A stretch of DNA of 64,000 nucleotides from Nocardioides eburneiflavus (GTDB taxonomy: Bacteria > Actinomycetota > Actinomycetes > Propionibacteriales > Nocardioidaceae): NCBI RefSeq assembly GCF_004785795.1, contig NZ_SRRO01000001.1:1922001-1986000 (forward strand), read 5' to 3'. Positions 44,805 to 53,379 of this stretch are shown piece by piece (position 1 is the stretch's first letter; every line of letters starts with the position of its first letter). Below the pieces are notes generated by a model that worked only from the letters and a program-made list of their open reading frames with translations, was not told where the DNA came from and made no database searches. A program made the translations under genes and the position numbers.

Positions 44805-45347
44805 GTGAGTGGGCAGGGACAGCCGAGTCGGTACACGCGCTCCTTCGGGGGCATGACCGGCGCCCTCATCGTCACGGTGATCGCGGTGCTGGCCTTCGTG
44901 GCCTGGCGCGGGCTGTTCCGCACCGATGTCGACGACACGCCGGTGGCGGTCGACTGGCAGGAGAGCGTCGAGCTCGCCCAGCACGCGGACCTCGACGTCG
45001 TCCACCCGCGTGACCTCCCGGCGGGCTGGATCGCCACGAGCGTGGACCTGTCCGCCGGCGACGACCCGCGCTGGGGGATGGGCGTGCTCACCGACGAGGG
45101 TCGCTTCGTCGGCATCCGCCAGCAGGACGCGTCGGTGGACGCGCTCGTCGAGCTCTACGTCGACGAGGAGGCCGAGTCCGGCGAGGACGCGAGGATCGAC
45201 TCGGAGATCACCGACACCTGGCAGACGTGGAGCGACGAGGGCGGCGACCGCGGGTACTCGACCGAGATCGGCGACGAGGCCCTGTTGGTCTACGGCTCGG
45301 CGCCGGTCGAGGACATCGAGGCCTACCTGGGGCTGCTGACCCGCTAG
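44805..45347 (+). CDS. DUF4245-type membrane-anchored protein
   Basis: 180 residues. A short cytoplasmic segment is followed by one transmembrane helix ([15 protein letters not shown], about 19-33) and an extracytoplasmic domain with [20 protein letters not shown] and GIRQQDASV, as in actinobacterial DUF4245 proteins. Function unknown. The GTG at 44805 lies six bases after GAGGAT, a weak leaderless signal. The stop shares CTAG with xseB. DUF4245 genes often stand next to exonuclease VII genes, as here. Confidence 0.85.
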   Translation: MSGQGQPSRYTRSFGGMTGALIVTVIAVLAFVAWRGLFRTDVDDTPVAVDWQESVELAQHADLDVVHPRDLPAGWIATSVDLSAGDDPRWGMGVLTDEGRFVGIRQQDASVDALVELYVDEEAESGEDARIDSEITDTWQTWSDEGGDRGYSTEIGDEALLVYGSAPVEDIEAYLGLLTR

Positions 45348-45556
45348 CTCTCCGGCTCGGTGCCCATGGCCTCGTCGAGCCGCTCGCGCGCGCCGTCGAG
45401 CCACTGCTGGCAGACCTTGGCCAGCGCCTCGCCGCGCTCCCAGAGGGCGAGCGACTCCTCGAGGGTCGTCCCGCCGGCCTCGAGGGTGCGCACCACCTCG
45501 ATGAGCTCCTCGCGGGCCTCCTCGTAGCTGGGCTGACCAGGTGTGGCGTCACTCAT
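45344..45556 (-). CDS. xseB: Exodeoxyribonuclease VII small subunit
   Basis: 70 residues, the normal size. The family pattern [18 protein letters not shown], then [20 protein letters not shown], forms the helical hairpin that caps XseA. ATG 45556 has a GGAGG ribosome-binding site and overlaps the end of xseA by eight bases. The 3' end overlaps the convergent DUF4245 gene in CTAG. Confidence 0.95.
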   Translation of the reverse strand: MSDATPGQPSYEEAREELIEVVRTLEAGGTTLEESLALWERGEALAKVCQQWLDGARERLDEAMGTEPES

Positions 45557-46802
45557 CGGGGTCCTCCTCGACCAGGGTGGCTGTCTCGACACGATCGGTG
45601 GTGGCGTGGATCCGGCCGTCGGCGACCCGCACGGACACCGCGGCGCCGGCGGCGGCCCCCGTGACCGAGGTGATGACGTGTCCGTCGGCGTCCTGGAGCA
45701 CGGCGTACCCGCGTCGCAGCGTGGCGAGCGGCGACAGCGCCTGGGCGCGGGCGCGCTGGTGACCGATGTCGTCGGCGGCCCGGTCCAGGCGGTGCGAGAG
45801 CGTACGCCGGGCGCGGGCGAGCAGGTCGCCGAGCTCGTCGGACCGGACGGTCAGCAGGTTGCGGGGGTCGGCCATGGCCGGACGGGAGCGGACCTGGGCC
45901 AGCCACTCCTGCTCGCCGGCCACCCGCTGGGTGATGACCTGGCGCAGCCGGTCACGCGCCCAGGTGACGCCATTGAGCTCCTCGGCCATGTCGGGCACCA
46001 CCAGCTTGGCGGCATCGGTAGGGGTCGAGGCGCGCACGTCGGCGACGAGGTCGAGCAGTGGTTGGTCGGGCTCGTGGCCGATCGCGGACACCACGGGAGT
46101 GCGCATGGCGTGCACCGCACGGACCAGCGCCTCGTCGGAGAACGGCAGCAGGTCCTCGATCGAGCCGCCGCCCCGGGCGACGACCACGACGTCGACGTCG
46201 GGGTTGCGCTCGAGCCGGTCGAGCGCCTCCATCACCTCCGCCGCCGACCGGGTGCCCTGCATCGCGGCGTAGGCGACCTCGAAGCGCACCGCGGGCCAGC
46301 GGCGGCGGGCGTTCTCGAGGACGTCGCGCTCGGCGGCGCTGTTGGGCGCGGTGACCAGCCCGACCCGCCCGGGCAGGAACGGCAGGTCACGCTTCAGCTC
46401 GGCGGCGAAGAGACCCTCGGCAGCGAGCAGCTGGCGGCGGCGCTCGAGGCGCGCGAGGAGCTCTCCGAGACCCACCATGCGGATCTCGCGGGCGGCGAGG
46501 GAGAACGAGCCGCGGTTGGCGTAGAAGCTGGGCCGGGCGTGCACGACGACGCTCGCACCCTCGACGAGGGGCGGGTTCATCGAGTCGACGAGGGAGCGGG
46601 GGCAGGTGAGGGTCACCGAGATGTCGGCGACCGTGTCGCGCAACGTCATGAAGACCGTCTGCATGCCGGGGCGGCGGTTGACCTGCGCGATCTGCCCCTC
46701 GACCCACACGGCTCCGAGCTTGTCGATCCACTGCGAGACGGCGTTGGCGACGGCCCGCACCGGGGCCGGCGACTCGACCGTGGCGTCGCGGAGTGAGGGC
46801 AC
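45549..46802 (-). CDS. xseA: Exodeoxyribonuclease VII large subunit
   Basis: 417 residues. An N-terminal OB-fold (about 20-110: [20 protein letters not shown]) is followed by the catalytic core with [51 protein letters not shown] and a helical C-terminus. Together with XseB it degrades single-stranded DNA from both ends. GTG 46802 is six bases after a TATCCT box. The longer open frame upstream lies across that box and is not translated. Confidence 0.95.
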   Translation of the reverse strand: MPSLRDATVESPAPVRAVANAVSQWIDKLGAVWVEGQIAQVNRRPGMQTVFMTLRDTVADISVTLTCPRSLVDSMNPPLVEGASVVVHARPSFYANRGSFSLAAREIRMVGLGELLARLERRRQLLAAEGLFAAELKRDLPFLPGRVGLVTAPNSAAERDVLENARRRWPAVRFEVAYAAMQGTRSAAEVMEALDRLERNPDVDVVVVARGGGSIEDLLPFSDEALVRAVHAMRTPVVSAIGHEPDQPLLDLVADVRASTPTDAAKLVVPDMAEELNGVTWARDRLRQVITQRVAGEQEWLAQVRSRPAMADPRNLLTVRSDELGDLLARARRTLSHRLDRAADDIGHQRARAQALSPLATLRRGYAVLQDADGHVITSVTGAAAGAAVSVRVADGRIHATTDRVETATLVEEDPDE

Positions 46803-46808
46803 GCCGCG

Positions 46809-46814
46809 AGGATA
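46809..46814 (-). promoter_or_regulatory. -10 box TATCCT of xseA
   Basis: Minus-strand TATCCT, a strong TANNNT match, ends six bases before GTG 46802, predicting a leaderless xseAB mRNA. Confidence 0.55.
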
Positions 46815-46859
46815 GGGGAGGGGTCGGACACGGCGGCGCAGGCAGGCTGGCGCGGCCCG

Positions 46860-46865
46860 TAGACT
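46860..46865 (+). promoter_or_regulatory. -10 box TAGACT of ispH
   Basis: TAGACT ends seven bases before ATG 46873. The identical box precedes ychF (61675). Confidence 0.55.
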
Positions 46866-46872
46866 CGGGCCC

Positions 46873-47916
46873 ATGACCCTTCGACACGACGCCGCTGGCG
46901 CGTCGTCTGCTCAGGACGGCGCCACCGACCTCGGCCTTCCGCCCGTCCTCGACCCGGAGACCGCGAAGAACGTGCTGCTCGCGGCTCCCCGCGGCTACTG
47001 CGCCGGCGTGGACCGGGCCGTGATCACGGTGGAGAAGGCCCTCGACCTCTACGGCGCGCCCGTCTACGTCCGCAAGCAGATCGTGCACAACAAGCACGTC
47101 GTGGCCAACCTCGAGTCGCGCGGCGCGATCTTCGTCGAGGAGCTCGACGAGGTCCCCGAGGGCCGGACCGTGGTGTTCTCCGCCCACGGCGTCTCGCCCG
47201 CGGTCCACGCGCAGGCCGCCGAGCGGGGCCTCAAGACCATCGACGCCACGTGCCCGCTGGTGACCAAGGTGCACCACGAGGCGCGTCGCTTCGCCTCCGA
47301 CGACTACGACATCCTGCTCATCGGCCACGAGGGTCACGAGGAGGTCGAGGGCACCGCGGGCGAGGCGCCCGAGCACATCCAGCTGGTGCAGAGCCCTGAC
47401 GACGTCGCCGGCATCGTCGTACGCGACCCGGCCAAGGTCGCCTGGCTCTCGCAGACCACGCTGAGCGTCGACGAGACCCTCGAGACCGTGGCCGCGATCC
47501 GGGAGAAGTTCCCCCTGCTGCTCGACCCGCCGAGCGACGACATCTGCTACGCCACGCAGAACCGGCAGCTCGCGGTCAAGGAGATCTCGCTGGCCGCGGA
47601 CCTGGTGATCGTCGTCGGCTCGCGCAACTCGTCCAACTCCGTACGCCTCGTGGAGGTCGCGCTCGAGGCCGGCGCCAAGGCGTCGTACCTCGTCGACGAC
47701 CACACCGAGATCGACGAGGCCTGGCTAGACGGCGTCGAGACCGTGTCCGTGACCTCGGGCGCCTCCGTGCCGGAGGATCTCGTCGAGGGCGTGCTCGCGT
47801 TCCTGTCCGAGCGCGGGTTCCCCGACGCCCGTGCCGTGCACTCGGCGGAGGAGTCCCTGATCTTCGCGCTGCCGCCCGAGCTGCGCCGCGACCTGCGCGC
47901 CGCGCAGAAGGCCTGA
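46873..47916 (+). CDS. ispH: 4-hydroxy-3-methylbut-2-enyl diphosphate reductase
   Basis: 347 residues, IspH/LytB. The three iron-sulfur ligands are C43 in GYCAGV, C127 in DATCPL and C225 in DICYATQ. Histidine motifs IVHNKHVV and IGHEGHEE bind the diphosphate, and the E-T motif TTLSVDET is present. It makes IPP and DMAPP in the last step of the methylerythritol-phosphate pathway. The first ~30 residues are a variable extension. Leaderless start predicted from TAGACT. Confidence 0.96.
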   Translation: MTLRHDAAGASSAQDGATDLGLPPVLDPETAKNVLLAAPRGYCAGVDRAVITVEKALDLYGAPVYVRKQIVHNKHVVANLESRGAIFVEELDEVPEGRTVVFSAHGVSPAVHAQAAERGLKTIDATCPLVTKVHHEARRFASDDYDILLIGHEGHEEVEGTAGEAPEHIQLVQSPDDVAGIVVRDPAKVAWLSQTTLSVDETLETVAAIREKFPLLLDPPSDDICYATQNRQLAVKEISLAADLVIVVGSRNSSNSVRLVEVALEAGAKASYLVDDHTEIDEAWLDGVETVSVTSGASVPEDLVEGVLAFLSERGFPDARAVHSAEESLIFALPPELRRDLRAAQKA

Positions 47917-47922
47917 CCGGGC

Positions 47923-48546
47923 ATGGCGCGCTACCTCGACATCCACCCCGACAACCCGCAGCCGCGGCTCGTCACCCAGGTCGTCGAGGCGCTCCGCGAC
48001 GATGCGCTGATCGCCTATCCCACCGACTCCGGCTACGCCCTGGGCGCGCAGCTCGGCAACCGTGACGGCCGCGACCGGATCCTGCGGATCCGCGAGCTCG
48101 ACGACCGCCACCACTTCACGCTGATGTGCAAGGACTTCTCCCAGCTCGGGCAGTTCGTCCACGTCGACAACCACGCGTTCCGGGCGATCAAGGCCGCGAC
48201 GCCGGGGCCGTACACGTTCATCCTGCCCGCGACGGGCGAGGTGCCGAAGCGGCTGATGCACGCCAAGAAGCGCACCGTCGGCGTCCGCATTCCCGACCAC
48301 ACCCTCGTCTGCGCCCTCCTCGAGGAGCTCGGCGAGCCGATCCTCACCAGCACGCTGATCCTCCCCGGCGAGACCGAGGCGCGGACGATGGGATGGGAGA
48401 TCAAGGAGGACCTCGACCACGTCGTCGACGTCGTGGTCGAGTCGGGCGAGGTCACGGCCGAGCCCACGTCGGTGATCGACTGGTCCGAGGCGGAGCCCGT
48501 CGTCGTACGCCACGGGGCGGGCGACGTGTCGCGCTTCGAGGAGTGA
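47923..48546 (+). CDS. Sua5/YciO/YrdC-family protein
   Basis: 207 residues. The YrdC fold shows IAYPTDSGYALGAQL near residue 30, LMCKDFSQLGQFVH, GPYTFILPAT and the KR..GVRIPDH motif. It is closest in style to YciO rather than to the essential TsaC/Sua5 with C-terminal domain, so L-threonylcarbamoyladenylate synthesis is possible but not certain. Six bases after ispH and probably co-transcribed. One base separates its stop from the convergent gene. Confidence 0.87.
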   Translation: MARYLDIHPDNPQPRLVTQVVEALRDDALIAYPTDSGYALGAQLGNRDGRDRILRIRELDDRHHFTLMCKDFSQLGQFVHVDNHAFRAIKAATPGPYTFILPATGEVPKRLMHAKKRTVGVRIPDHTLVCALLEELGEPILTSTLILPGETEARTMGWEIKEDLDHVVDVVVESGEVTAEPTSVIDWSEAEPVVVRHGAGDVSRFEE

Positions 48547-48547
48547 C

Positions 48548-49804
48548 TCACCCGAGCCGGGCCACCTTCCAGACGACGTCGTAGGCGTCCTGGCTGTCCC
48601 GGGGTCCGGGTGTGTTCCACAGCAGCAGGCCAGCAGCGAGCGCGGCCTGGGTGTCGTGGAGTCCGCCGCCGATGCGGGCGACGGTGAGCTCGGTGAGGTC
48701 GAGGACGTAGGTCGAGGAGACCCCGGGGTGGTCGACGCCGTCGGACGGTCCCGCCAGGACGACGTGGGAGTCGTCCGCGGCGACCACTGTCGCGTCGGCG
48801 ACCTCGACTGCGCGTCCGCCCTGTCGGTCGTGGACGACTGTCGTCGAGCCCGGCACGTCCGACCCGCTGTCGCAGAGGTACGTCACCACCGGACTGTCCC
48901 CGGCCCACAGCACGGTGGGAGCCGCCTCGGGGAACGAGGCCGGCGCGTTGCACCCGTCCGGCCGACGGTCGGAGAGCTCTGTCTCGCCGTCCGGTGCGAC
49001 GACGACGACCCGGCCGTCGGCCGCGGCACGCACGACGGCTCCACCAGCCCACGCGACCGCGACGCCTTCCAGGCCCTCTTCCACGCGCGCACGACCGCCC
49101 TCGTCCAGTGGCGCCGACCACCAGTGCAGAGGAGCGGACTCGCCCTCCATGGTGCTGCCGACGTAGACGCGGTCGTCCGGGCCCATCCGTACCAGGGGCG
49201 GCACGTGCCGCTCCCACGCTCCGCTCACGTGCACGACGCTGCTCTGCCAGGTGCGCGTCCCACGGTCGTAGAGGTGGAAGGTCCGACCCTGGTGCATCCA
49301 CTCGGCCAGGACAAGTCGACCCTCGCCCAGCTCGACCGGTGTGACCTCTGGAGGGCGTCCGGGCAGGGGCGGCAGCCAGTCCGTCACGCCGGTGGCCGGA
49401 TCGAGCAACCCGACCTCCACGTGACCGCGGTCGTCGGTGTACCGGGTGTGAAGCACGAGGCCGTCGGCCGTGATCCCCGCGAGCCGGTCGTACGCGAGCG
49501 AGTCGCGGTCGTTGTCCCAGCTGGTGCGGGTCGACGCGACGACGTCCAGGTCGACCGCCGCGCTGTCCTCGAGGTCGAGCCGGACGATCTCGGCGGGTGC
49601 CGGGGCGGGGTCGGGGCGTTCGTGTCCCGCGAGCACGACCGTGACGACCACCGCGGCCGCCGCGAGCGCGGACACGCCCACCACCGCTCCGGCGTGCCGT
49701 CTCCTCCGACGTCCACCTGCGCGGATGACGTCGTCCGGGTCGACGTCGTACGCCGGCGCGTCCGCGACTGCCTCGCGCAACGCGGTGCGCAGGTCGGTGC
49801 TCAC
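48548..49804 (-). CDS. Membrane-anchored protein, putative anti-sigma partner
   Basis: 418 residues. A cytoplasmic N-terminus of about 35 residues (TDLRTALREAVADAPAYD, then GGRRRRRH) precedes a single transmembrane helix (about 38-60). The ~355-residue exterior part looks like a beta-propeller-type repeat region (GVTDWLPPLPG, RMGPDDRVYVG, VVVVAPDGETEL). Its GTG overlaps the sigma factor stop as GTGA, an arrangement common for anti-sigma factors. No zinc-binding ZAS motif (HxxxCxxC) is present in the N-terminus, so anti-sigma function is inferred from context only. Confidence 0.72.
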   Translation of the reverse strand: MSTDLRTALREAVADAPAYDVDPDDVIRAGGRRRRRHAGAVVGVSALAAAAVVVTVVLAGHERPDPAPAPAEIVRLDLEDSAAVDLDVVASTRTSWDNDRDSLAYDRLAGITADGLVLHTRYTDDRGHVEVGLLDPATGVTDWLPPLPGRPPEVTPVELGEGRLVLAEWMHQGRTFHLYDRGTRTWQSSVVHVSGAWERHVPPLVRMGPDDRVYVGSTMEGESAPLHWWSAPLDEGGRARVEEGLEGVAVAWAGGAVVRAAADGRVVVVAPDGETELSDRRPDGCNAPASFPEAAPTVLWAGDSPVVTYLCDSGSDVPGSTTVVHDRQGGRAVEVADATVVAADDSHVVLAGPSDGVDHPGVSSTYVLDLTELTVARIGGGLHDTQAALAAGLLLWNTPGPRDSQDAYDVVWKVARLG

Positions 49805-50349
49805 GGCAGCACCTCCTGGGCCTGTGCGGGTACGTCCGGCGCGGGGGTGCGCAGCTCGCCGCCGTGCCGGGCGTAGGCAGCGCGCAGGGCCTCCAGCCCG
49901 CGAGCGGTCTGGCTCTTCACGGTGCCCGGTCGGCAGCCGAGCGTCCGGGCGACCGTCTCGACGCTCAGGTCCTCGTAGTAGCGGAGCACGACGCACGCCC
50001 GCTGCCGTGCAGGGAGCTCCGCGAGGGCAGTCAGCAGCAGTGCCCGGTCGAGCACCTGGCTGCTCACGTCTGGGACCGGCGCGTCGACGAGCTCGACAGT
50101 GGGCCGCTCGGACGTGGAACGCTTCCGGACCTGGTCGATCGCGACGTTCACGGCGGCGCGACGCGCGTACGCGTGTCGGCCGTGGCCCCGGTCGAGGCGG
50201 GGCCAGGCGACGTAGACGCGGATGAGGGCTTCCTGCGTGATGTCGGCGGCGCGGTCCCAGTCGCCGCACATGAGGTACGCCGTGCGTCGCAGGCCCGGGG
50301 CGGACGCGCGCGCGAAGGTGGCGAACTCCTCGTCGTCGGTCCTGGCCAT
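49801..50349 (-). CDS. ECF sigma factor, SigE family
   Basis: 182 residues. Region 2 is visible in LRRTAYLMCGDWDRAADITQ and region 4 in LPARQRACVVLRYYEDLSVE and CRPGTVKSQTARGLEALR. The family matches actinobacterial SigE-type ECF factors that pair with a downstream membrane protein. ATG 50349 has GGGAGGT four bases upstream. It would direct transcription in response to a signal relayed by the 418-residue partner. No clear autoregulatory -35 AAC motif was recognised upstream. Confidence 0.9.
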   Translation of the reverse strand: MARTDDEEFATFARASAPGLRRTAYLMCGDWDRAADITQEALIRVYVAWPRLDRGHGRHAYARRAAVNVAIDQVRKRSTSERPTVELVDAPVPDVSSQVLDRALLLTALAELPARQRACVVLRYYEDLSVETVARTLGCRPGTVKSQTARGLEALRAAYARHGGELRTPAPDVPAQAQEVLP

Positions 50350-50421
50350 GTCACCTCCCGCGCACCTCTCATGGTGAGATACGAGGTGGCGGTACGAACA
50401 GGTTGCAGGTGTGTTCGCGCC

Positions 50422-50868
50422 TCAGCCGGCGGACTGTCCGAGCTCGCGCTCGATCTCCTCGACCACCCCGGCCTCGCCCTCGCGGTGCAGGCGCCAGGCC
50501 AGCCAGCCGAGGCAGATCGCGTAGCCGACGAACAGGGCGACGCCGTGGGTGGCGACGCCCGACACGACCGCTTGCAGCAGGCTGTCGCGCGGGTCGGCCA
50601 CCGCGGGGCGGGCGACGAGGGCGACGAAGCCGAAGACGGTCGTCATCAGCAGTGGCGGGAGCACGGCCACCAGGTAGAAGTCCCGCCGGCGCACCAGCGC
50701 GGCGAGGCCCAGGCACGTCACCACGAAGCAGAGGTCGAAGAACAACGTCAGTCTGCCGACCAGTGCGACATCGATGCTGACGGCGGTGAGGGTGACGGCC
50801 ACCCCGAGGGACACCACCTGGCGGCCCGGCTCGTGCCGGACCTCCCAGAACGCCTCGGCGTGTCTCAC
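50422..50868 (-). CDS. Small integral membrane protein (DUF6542-like)
   Basis: 148 residues with four hydrophobic segments (VVSLGVAVTLTAVSIDVALV; LTLFFDLCFVVTCLGLAAL; YLVAVLPPLLMTTVFGFVAL; GVALFVGYAICLGWLAWRL) and an acidic C-terminus EEIERELGQSAG. It resembles the DUF6542 group found downstream of or near RmuC in actinobacteria. GTG 50868 follows a TAGGTT box by seven bases, so it is preferred over a TTG nine bases upstream. Function unknown. Confidence 0.75.
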   Translation of the reverse strand: MRHAEAFWEVRHEPGRQVVSLGVAVTLTAVSIDVALVGRLTLFFDLCFVVTCLGLAALVRRRDFYLVAVLPPLLMTTVFGFVALVARPAVADPRDSLLQAVVSGVATHGVALFVGYAICLGWLAWRLHREGEAGVVEEIERELGQSAG

Positions 50869-50875
50869 GGCCCTC

Positions 50876-50881
50876 AACCTA
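50876..50881 (-). promoter_or_regulatory. -10 box TAGGTT overlapping the rmuC stop
   Basis: The first three bases of this minus-strand TANNNT box are the TAG stop of rmuC. It ends seven bases before GTG 50868. Confidence 0.45.
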
Positions 50882-52048
50882 GGGCGGCGCTCGGGCGCCC
50901 CGGGCGCGGCGCGCCGCAGGGGACGACTGCTCCCGGTCGAGCAGGTCGTCGAGGGTCGGCTCCCCTGTGCGGTCCGGGAGGTGGTCGAGGACGGCCAGCT
51001 CGGGTGCGGCGAGCGAGCGGGCGACGGCCTCGACCTGGCGTGGCTCCTCGAGCGCCTCGGTCGTCACGCCGAGCTCGGCGAAGCGCCGGGCGGACACCAG
51101 CACGCGCCCCTCGAGGGAGCCCATCGCCTGGTTCCAGGCGACGACGCTGGCGTTGAGCGAGCGGCCGACCCGGTCGAGGTGGCCGGCCATCGAGCCGAGC
51201 CGGGCGTGGAGGTCCTGGCCGAGGCGCTGCACGGCTTGGGCCTGCTCGTTGAGGACCTCGTGCTGCCAGCCCTGGGCGACGGTGCGCAGCAGCGCGATGA
51301 GCGTGGAGGGGGTGGCGAGCACGACGTTGCGTGCGGCGGCCTGCTCGACGAGGTCGGGCACCGCCTGCAGGGCGGCCTGGAGGATCGCCTCGCCGGGCAG
51401 GAACAGCACGACGAACTCCGGAGTCCCGGACAGCGCCTCCCAGTAGCGCCGCGAGCCGAGGTCGGCGACGTGCTTGCGGACGTGCTCGCCCAGCCGGGCC
51501 AGCGCCCGGTCGTGCTCCGCGGGGTCGTCGGTGCCGGTGAGGTCGAGGAACGCCGCGAGGGGTGCCTTGGCGTCGACCGCGATCGTCCGCCCGCCGGCCA
51601 GGGACACCACCAGGTCGGGCCGCAGCCGACCGTCGTCGAGGCGGGTCTGCTCGGCGAAGTCGCAGTGGTCGACGAGCCCGGCGAGCTCGACGGTGCGCCG
51701 CAGGTGCAGCTCGCCCCACTGGCCGCGCACCTGCGGCTTGCGCAGCGCGGTCGCCAGCGTCGTGGTCTCACGGCGCAGGGACTCGGTCGAGTGGCGCATG
51801 TCGGCCACCTGCTGGTTGAGCTGGGCCTGCCACGCGGTCCGGTCGTGGGCCAGGTCGCTGAGCTGGTCCTGGAGCCGGTCGAGGCCGTCCTGCACCACGG
51901 CGTGCTCCGCGACGCGCTGCTGCAGCGCGGCGAGCGCGGGGTCGTCGGCGGGACGGCTGCGCGACCACAGCACGCCGATCACGGCGCCGAGCGCCAGGCC
52001 GACGGCGAGGACCAGCGCCAGGGTGAGCAGCAGGGGGAAGGTGTCCAT
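50879..52048 (-). CDS. rmuC: DNA recombination protein RmuC
   Basis: 389 residues. An N-terminal membrane helix (LLLTLALVLAVGLALGAVIGV) is followed by a coiled-coil (about 40-110) and the RmuC nuclease-like domain: RGQWGELHLRRTVELAGLVD, LRPDLVVSLAGGRTIAVDAK, FVVLFLPGEAILQAAL and NVVLATPSTLIALLRTVA. RmuC limits inversions at short repeats in E. coli. The ATG at 52048 follows CATGCT by six bases, a weak leaderless signal. Confidence 0.93.
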   Translation of the reverse strand: MDTFPLLLTLALVLAVGLALGAVIGVLWSRSRPADDPALAALQQRVAEHAVVQDGLDRLQDQLSDLAHDRTAWQAQLNQQVADMRHSTESLRRETTTLATALRKPQVRGQWGELHLRRTVELAGLVDHCDFAEQTRLDDGRLRPDLVVSLAGGRTIAVDAKAPLAAFLDLTGTDDPAEHDRALARLGEHVRKHVADLGSRRYWEALSGTPEFVVLFLPGEAILQAALQAVPDLVEQAAARNVVLATPSTLIALLRTVAQGWQHEVLNEQAQAVQRLGQDLHARLGSMAGHLDRVGRSLNASVVAWNQAMGSLEGRVLVSARRFAELGVTTEALEEPRQVEAVARSLAAPELAVLDHLPDRTGEPTLDDLLDREQSSPAARRARGARAPP

Positions 52049-52149
52049 GGGGCCAGCATGGACGTGACCACCGACAGCCCGTGGGACCTCGGACGCCGAC
52101 CGCGGACCGCTGGGTCCGTCGCCCGCCGCCGGCCGACCGCGGACCGGGC

Positions 52150-52250
52150 GGGGTAGTCCAGTGGGTACTGGTCGTCCCACGCCGCAGATCGCAGCCAGTT
52201 GTCACTGGACCAGCCACGACGACAGCCAGAACTCACTGGACTACCCCGGG
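52150..52250. repeat. TAGTCCAGTG-family inverted repeat, second locus
   Basis: GGGGTAGTCCAGTGGGTACTGG at 52150-52171 contains the forward motif, and CACTGGACTACCCCGGG at 52234-52250 the reverse. A shortened reverse copy CACTGGAC lies at 52203-52210. The arms can pair over 14 bp to form a large hairpin. The motif is shared with 3216-3394. Confidence 0.75.
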
Positions 52251-52336
52251 TGAGGTCAGGCGCCCCGGGTGAGGTCAGGTGCCCGGGTGAGGTCAGGTGC
52301 CCGGGTGGGGTCGGGCGCCCCGGGTGAGGTCAGGCC
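52244..52336. repeat. Five tandem 18-19 bp repeats covering the GlxA-type gene's stop
   Basis: Units of CCCCGGGTGAGGTCAGGCG or a close variant start at 52244, 52263, 52282, 52300 and 52318 (19, 19, 18, 18 and 19 bp). The last unit includes the TGA stop of the minus-strand regulator gene, as if its 3' end had been amplified. No spacers, so this is not a CRISPR array. Confidence 0.85.
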
Positions 52337-53307
52337 CGCCGGAACGTCCGCCGGTAGGCCGACGGCGAGACCCCCACGCTCGCGTGCAGGTGCTGCCGCA
52401 GGGAGGCTGCCGTACCCATCCCGGCGCGGGTCGCGACCTGGTCGACGGGGAGGTCGGTGGCCTCGAGGAGGTGCTGGGCGTGGCGGATCCGCTGCTGGGT
52501 GACCCAGGCGCCGGGGGACTGGCCGGTCTCCTCGCGGAAGCGCCGGGTGAAGGTGCGCACGCTCATCGACGCCCGCGCGGCGAGGGTGGCCACGTCGAGC
52601 CGGTGGTGCAGGTGGGCCTGCGCCCACGCGCGTACGTCGCCGGTGGCCTCGTCGGGACGGCGCGGCACGTGCCGCTCGATGAACTGCGCCTGCCCGCCGT
52701 CGCGCCAGGGAGGTACGACCATGTGGCGGGCGACGGCGTTGGCGACCGCCGTGCCGTGGTCACTGCGGACCAGGTGCAGGCACAGGTCGATGCCGGCGCT
52801 CAGGCCCGCGGAGGTGAGCACGGAACCGTCGTCGGTGAACAGGACGTCCTCGTCGACGGCCACGGCCGGGTGCAGGCGGCGGAAGTCGTCGGCGTACTTC
52901 CAGTGCGTGGTGGCCCGGTGGCCGTCGAGGATGCCGGCGGCCGCGAGCACGAACGCGCCGGTGCAGATCGAGACCCAGCGCGCGTCGGACGGGACGGTCG
53001 CGAGGGCGGCGCGCAGGTCGTCGGGGAGTGTGCCGTCGCGTCGCGGGCCGGCGACCTGCGTGCCCGGGACGATGACGGTCTGCGCCGTGGCGAGGGCCTC
53101 GATCCCGGCCGAGGGGGCGATGGCGTACCCCCTCGTCGCCCGCACCGGCCCGCCGTCGAGCGACACGACCGCGACGTCGTAGAGCGGGTGGCCGTCCGCG
53201 TCGAACGCCTCACCCAGCACCTGCGGAGGGATGGTGAGGTCGTAGCCGATGACGGGCGGGATCGCGAGCACGACCACCCGGTGCGGAGTCGGGGAGGAGG
53301 ACGCCAT
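52330..53307 (-). CDS. GlxA-family AraC-type transcriptional regulator
   Basis: 325 residues. An N-terminal DJ-1/PfpI amidotransferase-like domain (about 8-180: VVVLAIPPVIGYDLTIPPQV, SICTGAFVLAAAGILDG) joins a C-terminal AraC double HTH (about 215-320: LAARASMSVRTFTRRFREE, PVDQVATRAGMGTAASLRQH). The nucleophilic cysteine context is SICTGAF. Such proteins regulate metabolism of nitrogen compounds; here the divergent MFS gene, 72 bp away, is the obvious candidate target. The tandem repeats cover its stop. Confidence 0.9.
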   Translation of the reverse strand: MASSSPTPHRVVVLAIPPVIGYDLTIPPQVLGEAFDADGHPLYDVAVVSLDGGPVRATRGYAIAPSAGIEALATAQTVIVPGTQVAGPRRDGTLPDDLRAALATVPSDARWVSICTGAFVLAAAGILDGHRATTHWKYADDFRRLHPAVAVDEDVLFTDDGSVLTSAGLSAGIDLCLHLVRSDHGTAVANAVARHMVVPPWRDGGQAQFIERHVPRRPDEATGDVRAWAQAHLHHRLDVATLAARASMSVRTFTRRFREETGQSPGAWVTQQRIRHAQHLLEATDLPVDQVATRAGMGTAASLRQHLHASVGVSPSAYRRTFRRA

Positions 53308-53379
53308 GGCCGGATTCTTTCACATGTTGGCATTCGTGCCACTCGTGGGCGTACACCCTCGGACGGGAGACTCGTCCCC

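Noticed and set aside
52244..52336. CRISPR-like array
   Set aside because: The units are directly adjacent with no spacers, and no cas gene is present.
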